Source of the DNA: Acidobacteriaceae bacterium
Lineage (GTDB): Bacteria; Acidobacteriota; Terriglobia; Terriglobales; Acidobacteriaceae
Direction: 5' to 3'
Length of the DNA: 64,000 nucleotides
Assembly (NCBI GenBank): GCA_025462885.1
Contig: JAOAPN010000013.1
Span: forward strand, 248,001-312,000
Both the position numbers and the translations under genes were made by a program. Below, in pieces: positions 8,232 to 16,986 of this stretch (the first letter of the stretch is position 1; each line of letters opens with the position of its first letter). The notes below the pieces were generated by a model. It saw nothing but the letters and a program-made list of their open reading frames with translations. It made no database searches and had not been told where the DNA came from.

Positions 8232-9680
8232 ATGCGTATGTTTCGTTTAGTTGGGCTGGTGGTATTGAGTGCGCCGTGGATGGCGTTGGGACAGGATGCG
8301 ATGCCGGGGATGCAGATGGGATCCTCGCAGGTGCCGCAGAAGCAGGAGGCTCCGGCCCCTTGCGTGGAGACAATGCCGGGGATGGTGATGTGCTCCAAGG
8401 CTGGTGCTTCCAAGGCGGCTGATGCAGCTATTAATCCTGTAAAGCAGATGACTCCTATGACTCCGGGAATGATGGAAAATATGAGGCCGCAGATCTTCCT
8501 CCAGCAGATCCAGCATCATGCCTCCTCGGGAACGAGTGCGGAGCCGAACTCGACTCCCGTGCCGATGCTGATGGGAATGAAGGGGCCGTGGATGGTGATG
8601 CTCCACGGGAATGTGTTTCTCACGGAGGAGCAGCAGACGAGTCCGCGGGGCGGGGACAAACTCTTCTCCACGAACTGGGCTATGGGGATGGCGGAGAGGA
8701 AGCTCGGACCCGGGCAGTTGACGCTGCGGATGATGCTCAGCCTGGAGCCGGCGACGGTCGGCGGACGACAGTATCCGCTGCTGTTTCAGCAGGGAGAGAC
8801 GGCCTATGGGAAGCCGATCGCCGACGGACAGCACCCGCATGATTTCCTGATGGAGATCGCCGCGTTGTACGACCTGAAGCTCAGCAAGCGGACGCTGCTC
8901 TCGTTCTATGTTGCTCCGATGGGCGATCCGGCGATCGGGCCGACGGCGTATCCGCATCGCGCCTCGGCAGCGGAGAATCCGGTGGGCACGTTGGGCCATC
9001 ACCAGGAGGATTCGACACACATCGCTGCGGACGTCGTTACCGTGGGACTCACGCATGGGATCGTTCGGGTGGAGGCGAGCGGCTTTCACGGGCGCGAGCC
9101 GGACGAGTTCCGCTGGGATGTGAACTCGGGCGCGATGGATTCGTGGGCGACGCGCGTGACGCTGCAGCCGGGGAAAAACTGGAGCGGACAATACTCCTAC
9201 GCGCGCATCGTGAGCCCGGAGAGTTTGTATCCATCTGAAGACCAGACGCGGATGACGGCTTCTGCGATGTACAATCGGCCCCTGAAGAATGGGAACTGGG
9301 CCAGCACGGCGATCTGGGGCCGGACTCGGTCGATCTCGGATGGGGCGAAACTCAACAGCTATCTGCTGGAGTCGGCGTTGCGGTTCAAGACGCGCAACTA
9401 TGTCTGGACGCGTCTGGAAAATGCCGGGCGAACGAACGAACTGCAGACCGGAGAGACCCCGCTTCCGCCTGGGTTCCATGAAGATCCTATCGGGCATGCG
9501 CAGGCTTACACGTTCGGGTATGACCGGGACTTCGATCTCATTCCGCACCTACGTTCTGCCGTGGGGGCGCAGGTGACGACGTACGGAGTTCCGGATGTAC
9601 TGCGGCCGATCTATGGCTCGAAGCCTGTGGGGTTCAACGTATTCGTCCGCTTCCGACCGTTTTCGGGGAAGGAGCGGTAA
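8232..9680 (+). CDS. Predicted outer-membrane protein with Met-rich N-terminus (copper-locus type)
   Basis: 482 residues from ATG 8232, which places the signal peptide MRMFRLVGLVVLSAPWMALGQ at the N-terminus; the frame is open back to GTG 8169. Residues 20-105 are rich in Met (MPGMQMG, MPGMVMC, TPMTPGMMENM). The rest alternates polar/hydrophobic residues with aromatic girdle positions and HPHDFLMEIA and HHQEDSTH motifs, ending in a Phe-containing strand (FNVFVRFRPF), as in beta-barrel proteins found near multicopper oxidase/copper genes in Acidobacteriota and related groups. Function is inferred from composition and the Met/His-rich neighbour. Confidence 0.75.
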   Translation: MRMFRLVGLVVLSAPWMALGQDAMPGMQMGSSQVPQKQEAPAPCVETMPGMVMCSKAGASKAADAAINPVKQMTPMTPGMMENMRPQIFLQQIQHHASSGTSAEPNSTPVPMLMGMKGPWMVMLHGNVFLTEEQQTSPRGGDKLFSTNWAMGMAERKLGPGQLTLRMMLSLEPATVGGRQYPLLFQQGETAYGKPIADGQHPHDFLMEIAALYDLKLSKRTLLSFYVAPMGDPAIGPTAYPHRASAAENPVGTLGHHQEDSTHIAADVVTVGLTHGIVRVEASGFHGREPDEFRWDVNSGAMDSWATRVTLQPGKNWSGQYSYARIVSPESLYPSEDQTRMTASAMYNRPLKNGNWASTAIWGRTRSISDGAKLNSYLLESALRFKTRNYVWTRLENAGRTNELQTGETPLPPGFHEDPIGHAQAYTFGYDRDFDLIPHLRSAVGAQVTTYGVPDVLRPIYGSKPVGFNVFVRFRPFSGKER

Positions 9681-9891
9681 TGCCTGGCCGATAGACTTGG
9701 TCGTTTCGCCTTCCCTCCGGCCTTCGGCAGAGCGGTGACGCCTTCGGCGTGGCTTGTTTTGGTGCTCGTGAACGCGCACCCTTCCGCTGGTGTTGGAGTT
9801 ATGTGGAGGGTTTTAGCGGTGCTGCTCGATTAGGCCGGACGAGAATCCACGTCTGCAAAGGAAATAAAGTTTGCCCAGGCCGAGTCATCTC
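9681..9891. other. Intergenic gap with no gene seen
   Basis: Lies between the outer-membrane protein and the convergent TetR gene. It contains GC-rich short inverted words (GACGCCTTCGGCGT, CCGGCCTTCGG) but no coding signal, RNA gene or clear T-tract terminator. Confidence 0.5.
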
Positions 9892-10518
9892 TTACGAGTT
9901 TTTGGTGCCGAGGCCCTTCATGGCGGTGTGGAAGATGCGATCGATGTAAGCGTTCGTGAGGGCACCGGCATTCCTTTGCAGCCGATAGTAGATGGGGCCG
10001 TAGAGGATATCGATGACGTCCTCCGGATCGACTTCAGAATGCATCTCTCCCTTACGGATGGCTTCCTGGATGACGAGGATCGCCATTCTGCGTCGCGGCA
10101 GGGTCCACCGCTCCTGCAGGGCTTTCGCCAGTTCGGGATCGAACTCGGACTCCGCAAGGAGTGCCTTGACGAGCGTGCCGTCGCTGCCGCGAAACGATTT
10201 GGCCATCGCGCGCATCTGCAGCCGGATGCTCTCGGCGACGGTGGAAGACTTGTGGAAGAGTGTACCGGAGCCAACCTTGTTGGTGAAGGCATCCATGACA
10301 ACAGCGGCTTTGTTGGGCCAGCGACGGTAGATGGTGGCTTTGCTGACGCCGGCGGTTGCGGCGATGCCTTCGAGACTTACCGCGCGAAAGCCGTCGCGAA
10401 GCACCAGGTCGAAGGTCGTCTGCAGGATCGCCTGGTGGAGCTGTTCGCTGCGGGGGCGTCCTCCTCGTACGGCTTGCATCTCGGTCTGGTTTGCCTTGGT
10501 GCGCGGGGAAAGACCCAT
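9892..10518 (-). CDS. TetR-family transcriptional regulator
   Basis: 208 residues. The N-terminal HTH at about residues 25-70 (GFRAVSLEGIAATAGVSKATIYRRWPNKAAVV) is a textbook TetR DNA-binding helix set; the C-terminal helices (residues 80-205) look like the TetR_C_11-type ligand domain. It is divergent from an Old Yellow Enzyme gene across 149 bp, recalling nemR/nemA-style control of electrophile detoxification. A 12-bp motif in this gap recurs inverted before the downstream MFS gene (see the two regulatory entries). Confidence 0.92.
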   Translation of the reverse strand: MGLSPRTKANQTEMQAVRGGRPRSEQLHQAILQTTFDLVLRDGFRAVSLEGIAATAGVSKATIYRRWPNKAAVVMDAFTNKVGSGTLFHKSSTVAESIRLQMRAMAKSFRGSDGTLVKALLAESEFDPELAKALQERWTLPRRRMAILVIQEAIRKGEMHSEVDPEDVIDILYGPIYYRLQRNAGALTNAYIDRIFHTAMKGLGTKNS

Positions 10519-10582
10519 ATCGGCAAGGATAAATGGTGGCGTTCCAATGCCGCCCGAAGCTAAGTAAAATTAAACTGTGAAT

Positions 10583-10610
10583 CGAAACGGATCGTATCGT
10601 ATCTTATACG
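10583..10610. promoter_or_regulatory. Candidate operator region for the TetR regulator (OYE side)
   Basis: Contains CGAAACGGATCG (10583-10594), whose exact reverse complement stands at 11920-11931, followed by the 5-3-5 inverted repeat CGTAT-CTT-ATACG (10598-10610). Both sit in the divergent TetR/OYE promoter gap. Binding by the TetR protein is inference from position and recurrence. Confidence 0.5.
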
Positions 10611-10667
10611 TGTTGCCTGTGCCGGAGATACATTCGCGGATTGCAGGCCAGATCAGGAGAGCATTCC

Positions 10668-11792
10668 ATGGCACATACGGAGCGAAAACTTTTTACGTCG
10701 GTTCAACTGGGCGCACTCACGCTGAAGCATCGGGTGGTGATGGCTCCCCTCACGCGTTCGCGATCGGAGCAGCCGGGCGATATTTCGGGTGACCTGATGC
10801 TCGAGTACTACACACAGCGCGCCTCGGATGGAGGCCTGATCGTCTCCGAGGCTACGCCCATTTCCATTACTGCCCGAGGCTGGTTCGGAGCGCCCGGTTT
10901 GTACTCGGACGCGCAGGTGGCGGGATGGAAGAGGATCGTGGACGCTGTCCATGCCAAGGGCGGGTCGATCCTCTCGCAGCTCTGGCATACGGGACGTTCG
11001 TCGCATGTCGAGATGACGGGTGGGCCTGCTCCAGTTTCGGCGTCGGTCAATCCGGAGTATTGGGACGATGCATCGCACCTGGTCTCCGCGCCCAGCGGGT
11101 GGGTGAAGTCTTCTCCGCACCGCGCACTTGAGATCTCCGAGATTGCGGGTATCGTCGAGGACTATCGCAAGGCGGCGGAAAGGGCCAAGGCCGCAGGCTT
11201 CGATGGTGTTGAATTGCATGGCGGCAATGGCTATCTGCCGGACCAGTTCCTTGAAGATGGCAGCAATCACCGGACGGATGCGTATGGCGGTTCAATCGCG
11301 AATCGTTCGCGCTTCCTGCTGGAGGTGGTGGAGGCGATGGTATCGGTCTGGGGTGGCGATCGCGTGGCCGTGCGGATCGCGCCCAACGGAAGCTGGAACG
11401 GGATGTCGGACAGCAATCCGCATGCGCTGTTCGCTTATCTCGTAGAGCAGTTGAATCGCTTCGGGCTGGCGTATCTCCACATCATCGAGCCGCGCGTGAA
11501 AGGCAATGTCGTAATCGCAGAGGGTCAGGCTTCGATTGCAGCGGAGTCCCTGCGTAAGATTTTCAAGGGCAAGATCGTTGCGGCTGGCGGCTTCGAACCG
11601 GACACAGCAGAGGCGGTGATTGAGAAGGGCGATGCGGATGCAGTTGCCTTCGGGCGTCACTTCGTCTCGAACCCCGACCTTCCGAAACGCATTGAAAAGA
11701 ATCTGCCGCTGACCGACTATGACCGCGACACGTTCTATACGTTCGATGCGCATGGCTACACCGACTACCAGGTCTATGAGGACAGGCGTTGA
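10668..11792 (+). CDS. Old Yellow Enzyme, NADH:flavin oxidoreductase (NemA-like alkene reductase)
   Basis: 374 residues from ATG 10668, which follows AGGAGA; the frame is open slightly further upstream. A single FMN-binding TIM barrel: N-terminal RVVMAPLTRSRS, the active-site stretch LWHTGRSSH, GVELHGGNGYLPDQFL and a C-terminal phosphate-binding AAGGFEPDTAE and AVAFGRHFVSNPDL. Family members reduce activated C=C bonds, nitro groups and nitrate esters using NAD(P)H in the cytoplasm. Likely repressed by the divergent TetR gene; the following MFS gene may belong to the same regulon. Confidence 0.92.
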   Translation: MAHTERKLFTSVQLGALTLKHRVVMAPLTRSRSEQPGDISGDLMLEYYTQRASDGGLIVSEATPISITARGWFGAPGLYSDAQVAGWKRIVDAVHAKGGSILSQLWHTGRSSHVEMTGGPAPVSASVNPEYWDDASHLVSAPSGWVKSSPHRALEISEIAGIVEDYRKAAERAKAAGFDGVELHGGNGYLPDQFLEDGSNHRTDAYGGSIANRSRFLLEVVEAMVSVWGGDRVAVRIAPNGSWNGMSDSNPHALFAYLVEQLNRFGLAYLHIIEPRVKGNVVIAEGQASIAAESLRKIFKGKIVAAGGFEPDTAEAVIEKGDADAVAFGRHFVSNPDLPKRIEKNLPLTDYDRDTFYTFDAHGYTDYQVYEDRR

Positions 11793-11919
11793 CGGCAAGA
11801 GGCTGATAGCAGGCCGAAAACGAGTGCTGCATATCGTATCGCTTGAGGCGACCTGGAAGACGCGAGTCTCCAGATCGTTCCATCAGTAGAGGATGTCATT
11901 CCTGTAGATTGGAGTTAAC

Positions 11920-11931
11920 CGATCCGTTTCG
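11920..11931. promoter_or_regulatory. Second copy of the TetR-linked 12-bp motif (MFS side)
   Basis: CGATCCGTTTCG here is the exact reverse complement of 10583-10594 and lies 61 bases before the MFS start codon. A 9-base ATCGTATCG (11833-11841) is also shared with the first site (10591-10599). Confidence 0.45.
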
Positions 11932-11992
11932 TCGCTGTGCGGGCCTGAGTTCGATCTGACATTCAGGAGGATCGAAATCATCAGGAGAGTGC

Positions 11993-13132
11993 ATGGAACG
12001 GCCGGAGAGAGCACGTTGGGCGACCGCTCTGTTTTTCGCGATTGACGGACTTGGTTTTGGGGTGTGGGCCTCTCATATTCCGGTCTTCAAAGAGAGCCTG
12101 CATCTGTCGGCGCTCTCCCTGAGCGAGGTTCTGCTGGCGTTGGTTCTGGGCTCGATTGTGACGATGCCAATTGCAGGCATGGTGATCGCGCGCGTTGGCA
12201 GCCGATGGGTGATCTGGGTTTCATGTGCAGCCTACACGCTGGCGATTGCCGGGCTGGGATGGATCGATCATCGGGTTCCTCTGCTGGTGATGGCGGCGAG
12301 TTTTGGAGCGGCAAAGGGCGCGCTGGATGTTTCGGTGAATGCGCAGGGCGTCTGGGTGGAACAGCAGCTTGGCAAGCCAGTCGTCAGTTCGTTTCAGGGC
12401 TTCTGGAGTACCGGCGGGTTGGTGGGTGCCATGCTCTCGGGGTACGCGCTGCGTCATGGCGGCGGGACGCATCCGGACTTTACCCGCACTGCTTTTGCGC
12501 TGCTGGTGTGCGGATCCCTGGCATGCCCGTTTCTGCTGACGGAGCCGCATCACGCGGAGCACTCCAAACGGCGCTGGCAGATACCGGACCGAGGCCTCAT
12601 GCAGTTGGCGGGGATTGCCTTTCTCGGCCTCTTTGCTGAGGGCGCGATGGCGGACTGGGGTGGGGTCTACCTGAAGACAAGTGTCGGAGTGAGCCTGGCG
12701 CAGGCGGCCATCGGCTATGCTGCGTTCTCCATTGCGATGGCAGCGGGACGGTTTGCGGGCGATTGGCTGATCGGGCGATTCTCTCCGGTCCTGATCCTGC
12801 GGACGTGCGGGCTGCTGCTGTTCAGCGGGCTTTCTATTACCTTGCTGCTGAATGTCTGGTGGGCTGCCATCGTTGGTTTCATCTGTACGGGATTTGGAGT
12901 AGCGAACATCGTGCCCGTGATCTGGGGAGCGGCGGGGCGGAACAAGGTTCTCGGCACAGGGCCGGCGATCGCTACGGTGGCGACGGCAGGCTATTTTGGA
13001 TTTCTGGCGGGACCGCCTCTGATCGGAGTGCTGGCGACGGTGATGAATGTGAGGCTGGCGCTGGTGGTTGTTGGTTTGTTCGGGCTGGCTATTGCAGCGG
13101 CATCGCCTATCGCAGCTAAGGCGGCGGAGTAG
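11993..13132 (+). CDS. MFS transporter
   Basis: 379 residues, hydrophobic throughout with about 11-12 membrane helices. It begins with RWATALFFAIDGLGFGVWASHIP and has a conserved loop GMVIARVGSRW (MFS motif A-like) after helix 2. The smaller size and GLGFGVWASHIP start resemble the YbjJ/fucose-permease-like side of the superfamily. The substrate is unknown; the neighbouring TetR/OYE pair and shared promoter motif suggest efflux of a reactive or aromatic compound. CAGGAGAG precedes the ATG. Confidence 0.88.
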   Translation: MERPERARWATALFFAIDGLGFGVWASHIPVFKESLHLSALSLSEVLLALVLGSIVTMPIAGMVIARVGSRWVIWVSCAAYTLAIAGLGWIDHRVPLLVMAASFGAAKGALDVSVNAQGVWVEQQLGKPVVSSFQGFWSTGGLVGAMLSGYALRHGGGTHPDFTRTAFALLVCGSLACPFLLTEPHHAEHSKRRWQIPDRGLMQLAGIAFLGLFAEGAMADWGGVYLKTSVGVSLAQAAIGYAAFSIAMAAGRFAGDWLIGRFSPVLILRTCGLLLFSGLSITLLLNVWWAAIVGFICTGFGVANIVPVIWGAAGRNKVLGTGPAIATVATAGYFGFLAGPPLIGVLATVMNVRLALVVVGLFGLAIAAASPIAAKAAE

Positions 13133-13318
13133 CTTTCTAGAGCGATTAGGGCGGATTGCTCGAAGGCAAGTGCCAAGTGCGCCCTGACGCCGGGCGGGCG
13201 CCACTTCGTGGGGTGTTGGACGCTTCGCGTGAGGGAATTATTACAGCCATCAGCGATGCAGATTGCATGTGCTATTCTTCGCCCATTCCAATCGTTTTGA
13301 GCTCGGGAGGTCCATGCT

Positions 13319-14029
13319 ATGGCGGAAGATGTGCGCTGGTCCGTCCATCTGAAGAAAGTTTTGTCCATCGCGGTGCTGGTGTGGACGGCTACTCTTTGCG
13401 TTACGCCGCTGTCGTTTGGTCAGGCGAGCGCGCGTCCCTGTCCTCCCGTGGAGCAACGGACCGACGAGGCGGGACCCGCCTGCTTTACGGGTAAGCAGGA
13501 TCTGGGACAGCTACCCTCGACGCCGATCTACTGGCACCTGGTCACATTCCCGACGCGGGCTGCGGCCGAGGCTGCGAAGGGTCCGACGGGGACGGTAGTG
13601 GAGTCGCTCGGCAGGACATGGCTTTTCACGGTGGCCGGCGCTGCGTGGCACTCCACGGGCGGGGATTTCGTAGCGAAGATTGGGCCTATTCCGGTGAGTC
13701 TGGATGTGCACTACGAGGCTGTTTATATGCAGTCTATCTTCACGCCTGGCATGACCGCGCCGCTTCACACGCACTCGGGTCCGGAGGTTTTCTACACGCT
13801 GACAGGAGAGACGTGTCTGGAGACGCCGGACGGGGTGCAGACGGGACGTGGTGCGGGTCACACCAATCTCATCCCCGGTGGACCGCCGATGCTGTTGATG
13901 GCGGTCGGTACGGAGAAGCGCCGCGGGGTGGTGCTGATCCTGCATGACGCTTCTCATCCAGCTACCACGATGGAGCATGACTGGACGCCGAAAGGATTGT
14001 GCAAGAGTACGCAAGGAGTGGCCCAGTAG
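13319..14029 (+). CDS. Exported cupin-domain protein
   Basis: 236 residues. The N-terminal hydrophobic segment (VLSIAVLVWTATLCVTPLSFG) looks like a Sec signal peptide, leaving a periplasmic protein. The cupin barrel spans about residues 130-210, with the metal-ligand motif HTHSGPEVFYTLTGE (two His plus Glu) and a second motif around GHTNLIPGGPP. Enzymatic or binding function cannot be told. GGGAGGT precedes the ATG. Stands alone between the MFS gene and a convergent glycosidase. Confidence 0.8.
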   Translation: MAEDVRWSVHLKKVLSIAVLVWTATLCVTPLSFGQASARPCPPVEQRTDEAGPACFTGKQDLGQLPSTPIYWHLVTFPTRAAAEAAKGPTGTVVESLGRTWLFTVAGAAWHSTGGDFVAKIGPIPVSLDVHYEAVYMQSIFTPGMTAPLHTHSGPEVFYTLTGETCLETPDGVQTGRGAGHTNLIPGGPPMLLMAVGTEKRRGVVLILHDASHPATTMEHDWTPKGLCKSTQGVAQ

Positions 14030-14211
14030 AAGCCGTTTCACCGTTGGCAAGAGCAAAAACGCAATGCGGGGATCCTGACGGGTACCGGAGTTCTAACTGG
14101 TCCGCTGCGAATACAACATACGGGGTCGTCCTTCACTTCGTTCAGGATGACGGGCATCTTTGCTGCACAGAATGACCACCCTGAAGTTGCTCTACAGTAA
14201 GGCGAAGCGGC

Positions 14212-15570
14212 TCATGCGCCTTTCTGCGGAGTATGGCTCAGGCGACGGGTGAAGTCGAGGAAGACGAGGGCAGCGGGCGAGTAGCCGCTGGGGTCGGCCT
14301 GGGTGAAGTCTCCGGTGGTCGGGTCCATCTGCTGGCGGAACTCGGTGTGGCGGCTGATGGCTTCGCACCACTGCTGCATCAGGTGGGTGAACTCGGCCTG
14401 CTTGCCGTAGTGGGGCATCCAGCGCGGGGTGCGAAGGGCGGTCAGGGTCTGGCTGGCTCCGCCCCAGGAGTTGCGCGGGATGGGGCGGACGAAGGTCGGG
14501 TCTTCCTGCGAAATGCTGGTAAGCGGATAGGGTGCCCAGAAGGCTCTGGGGTTGTGGAGGTGGCGCGTCCAGATGGCTTCGAAGATCGCCTTGTCGTGGG
14601 GGTCGTAGCGTTTGAGGACGTGCTCGCCCAGCACGCGGGAGAGCACGTCCGAGCGCACACGCACGAACTTGTTCTGCGCGTCGAGATCGTAGAAGGCTGC
14701 GTCTTCTGGGCTGTAGAGTTTGGTGATGATGAGCTGGCGAATCTTCTCAGCGTCGTCGTGCCAACGGCTGGCCTCGTCACCTTTGCCGAGGGCGTTGGCC
14801 ATGTGGGCGAGTGCGATGCGGGCTCCGTAGACGGTCGCGGAGAGGTCGGGGCAGAGGCGCGGCATGGAGGCGATGGGAGGGCATTTGCGAGCATCGGCGT
14901 CCGGGCAGCGGTTGGGGATCCCGGCCCAGCGCGGGGAGTTGTCATGGCCGGTGTCGTAGGTGCAGAAGCCTTCAACGAGGCCGGTCTTGCGGGTGTCGCG
15001 GTATTGCCGGAGCCAGGTGTCCCAGCGGCTGCAGGCGTTGTAGGCCGTGACCAGAAGCTCGTCATCGGCGGTGAGCTGGGAGAGCTCCCAGGCCGTGACA
15101 GCGATGGGAACGACCATTTGGATCTGGCCGTAGCCGCCGGGATTTTCGATCGGATCGGCGAGCTTGATGGAGGAGGGAATCTGGCCGTCGGGCCGCTGCT
15201 GGGCGAAGAAGGCCATGTGGTTGTGGCGGGCGACTTCAAGCGGTGTGGGACCGCCGGGTGGTGCGATGACGTACTGGTTCAGCGTGGCGTAGACGAGGCC
15301 CTCGTGGGGCGCGCACTCCTGCCAGATCCCGGGGTAGACGGCTCCTTCAACAAGCACCGGCTGCGGGTAGCGCGGCATGGAGTGGAGATTGCCGGCCAGC
15401 ACGGCGAGGGCAGCCTCCCAGGTGCGCTGCCAGCGTGGATCGGGAGTCGGGAAGTGCGGAAGCGCGGGTGCCCCGGGAGATTGCGCGAGAGTAGGCAGCG
15501 AGGGAAGAGCGGCGGAGGTAGCGGTGAGAGCAGCTAGCTTGAGGAAGTCTCTGCGGGGAGTAAAGGACAT
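14212..15570 (-). CDS. Tat-exported (alpha/alpha)6-barrel glycoside hydrolase, MGH1/GH63-like
   Basis: 452 residues from ATG 15570; an ATG at 15585 is also possible. The N-terminus has a twin-arginine signal (TPRRDFLKLAALTATSAALPSLP). The body has the features of a six-hairpin glycosidase: PGIWQECAPHEG, YDTGHDNSPRWAG (general-acid region with acidic residues), and RNSWGGASQTLT near the C-terminus, as in trehalase-like/mannosylglycerate-hydrolase-like proteins. Substrate not predictable. The upstream frame to 15714 is an extension without a signal. Confidence 0.75.
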   Translation of the reverse strand: MSFTPRRDFLKLAALTATSAALPSLPTLAQSPGAPALPHFPTPDPRWQRTWEAALAVLAGNLHSMPRYPQPVLVEGAVYPGIWQECAPHEGLVYATLNQYVIAPPGGPTPLEVARHNHMAFFAQQRPDGQIPSSIKLADPIENPGGYGQIQMVVPIAVTAWELSQLTADDELLVTAYNACSRWDTWLRQYRDTRKTGLVEGFCTYDTGHDNSPRWAGIPNRCPDADARKCPPIASMPRLCPDLSATVYGARIALAHMANALGKGDEASRWHDDAEKIRQLIITKLYSPEDAAFYDLDAQNKFVRVRSDVLSRVLGEHVLKRYDPHDKAIFEAIWTRHLHNPRAFWAPYPLTSISQEDPTFVRPIPRNSWGGASQTLTALRTPRWMPHYGKQAEFTHLMQQWCEAISRHTEFRQQMDPTTGDFTQADPSGYSPAALVFLDFTRRLSHTPQKGA

Positions 15571-15713
15571 GGGCGCTCTCGGCATACGGAATGGGGCGGA
15601 GGTGGGTCTTGGGGCCAGTTCAGGCTCAGTGTAGACGATGCCGAGCCTGAACTGGCCTGTCGGCGCGTTAGTAATGTGGGCGACATAGGGGTGGTAACGG
15701 TAGACTGCTGGCA

Positions 15714-16907
15714 ATGACTAGTATGACCTTGAAGCAGATGGAAAGACCAGCTATCAGACCCTCGGGGGAGGGTTTACTGGCGGCGGAGATCCCGATGTTC
15801 CGGCGACGGTTGATGCAGTGGTATCGGGCCAATGCGCGGAAGCTTCCGTGGCGCGGGGTGACTGATCCGTACCGCACCTGGGTGTCGGAGATCATGCTGC
15901 AGCAGACGCGGGTGGCTGCGGTGATCGAGCACTATCATGACTTTTTGCGGAAGTTCCCCACGATTGTGGCGCTCTCGCTTGCTCCCGAGGCCGAGGTACT
16001 GGCGGCGTGGTCGGGCCTGGGGTACTACCGGCGGGCGAGGATGCTGCATAAGGCATCGCAGTTCATCGTGCGGGAACGGGGCGGATCGCTGCCGACGAAC
16101 GAGGCCGGCTTGAGGACGCTGCCCGGCATCGGGGAGTACACCGGCGCGGCGATTGCCAGCATCGCTTTCGGCGAGAGCATTGCAGTGGTGGATGGGAACG
16201 TCGAGCGGGTGATCCTGCGGATTACGGGGCGGCCGCAGTTGGCGACAGCGGCGGGACGGGCGTTTATCCAGGAGCAGGCGCAGACCCTGGTGCCGAAGAA
16301 GAAGCTCGCACACGGAGTGAACGCTGCGGGAGACCATAACCAGGCAATGATGGAGCTGGGCGCGACGGTGTGTCTCCCGAAGGGGCCGCTGTGTGGAGGC
16401 TGTCCGATGTATTGGCAGTGTGCGACGCGCGGAGAGCATGTGACGGCCCCCCGAGCGGTGCAGCGGAGTCTGCCGGCGGCGTTTCTGCTCAGTCTGCGGA
16501 AGCGGGGAACGGCGACGGATGTGCTGCTGCATCGGCGGGATGCGGCTGAAAGCCTGATGGCCGGGATGTTTGAGCTTCCGCCGCTTCCGGAGGAGGCGGT
16601 GACGGGCCGGGAACCGCTGCTGCGGGTGAGGCACTCGATTACCAATACCAACTATTATGTGCAGGTGTTCGCGGCGCGGGGTCCTCGCGACAAAAAGATG
16701 CGGCTGGCTACGACCGGGAAGGAAGAAGCGCTGGAATGGGTGCAGACGAATCGTCTGGCGCAGCAGCCTTTGACTGGGCTTGCAAGGAAGGTCTTGCAGC
16801 GGCTGGATGTGATGGAGGTCCGGGGCATCCGGCTCGAAGATGTGGAACCTGAGGAGACGACAGAGCCGGAGGGTAGTCTGGTGGTGATGGATGAGGATGA
16901 CTATTGA
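15714..16907 (+). CDS. mutY: A/G-specific adenine DNA glycosylase MutY
   Basis: 397 residues. Helix-hairpin-helix glycosylase domain with LPGIGEYTGAAI and catalytic-region VVDGNVERVI, the MutY-specific LQQTRV motif, and the iron-sulfur cluster loop CX6CX2CX5C (CLPKGPLCGGCPMYWQC). The C-terminal third (residues about 250-370) is the NUDIX-like 8-oxoG-recognition domain. It removes adenine mispaired with 8-oxoguanine. Start at ATG 15714 or 15723; the core begins near residue 28. Single gene between divergent glycosidase and the M28 peptidase. Confidence 0.95.
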   Translation: MTSMTLKQMERPAIRPSGEGLLAAEIPMFRRRLMQWYRANARKLPWRGVTDPYRTWVSEIMLQQTRVAAVIEHYHDFLRKFPTIVALSLAPEAEVLAAWSGLGYYRRARMLHKASQFIVRERGGSLPTNEAGLRTLPGIGEYTGAAIASIAFGESIAVVDGNVERVILRITGRPQLATAAGRAFIQEQAQTLVPKKKLAHGVNAAGDHNQAMMELGATVCLPKGPLCGGCPMYWQCATRGEHVTAPRAVQRSLPAAFLLSLRKRGTATDVLLHRRDAAESLMAGMFELPPLPEEAVTGREPLLRVRHSITNTNYYVQVFAARGPRDKKMRLATTGKEEALEWVQTNRLAQQPLTGLARKVLQRLDVMEVRGIRLEDVEPEETTEPEGSLVVMDEDDY

Positions 16908-16913
16908 GGGCTG

Positions 16914-16944
16914 AGTTCTCAGGTGTCGGTTTTCGGTTCTCGTT
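16914..16944. repeat. Intergenic repeat, AGTTCTCAGGTGTC family
   Basis: GAGTTCTCAGGTGTCGG here matches the words of the inverted repeat at 4921-5006, in the gap between mutY and the M28 peptidase. A non-coding dispersed repeat is the simplest reading. Confidence 0.55.
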
Positions 16945-16986
16945 GGTGGATTTGGCGTCAGGGTTTTGCTTGAGAGGGATACGGGG

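Noticed and set aside
14233..15537. Long plus-strand open frame opposite the glycosidase
   Set aside because: Gly/Val/Glu-rich low-complexity translation without motifs; the minus-strand glycosidase with Tat signal explains the region.
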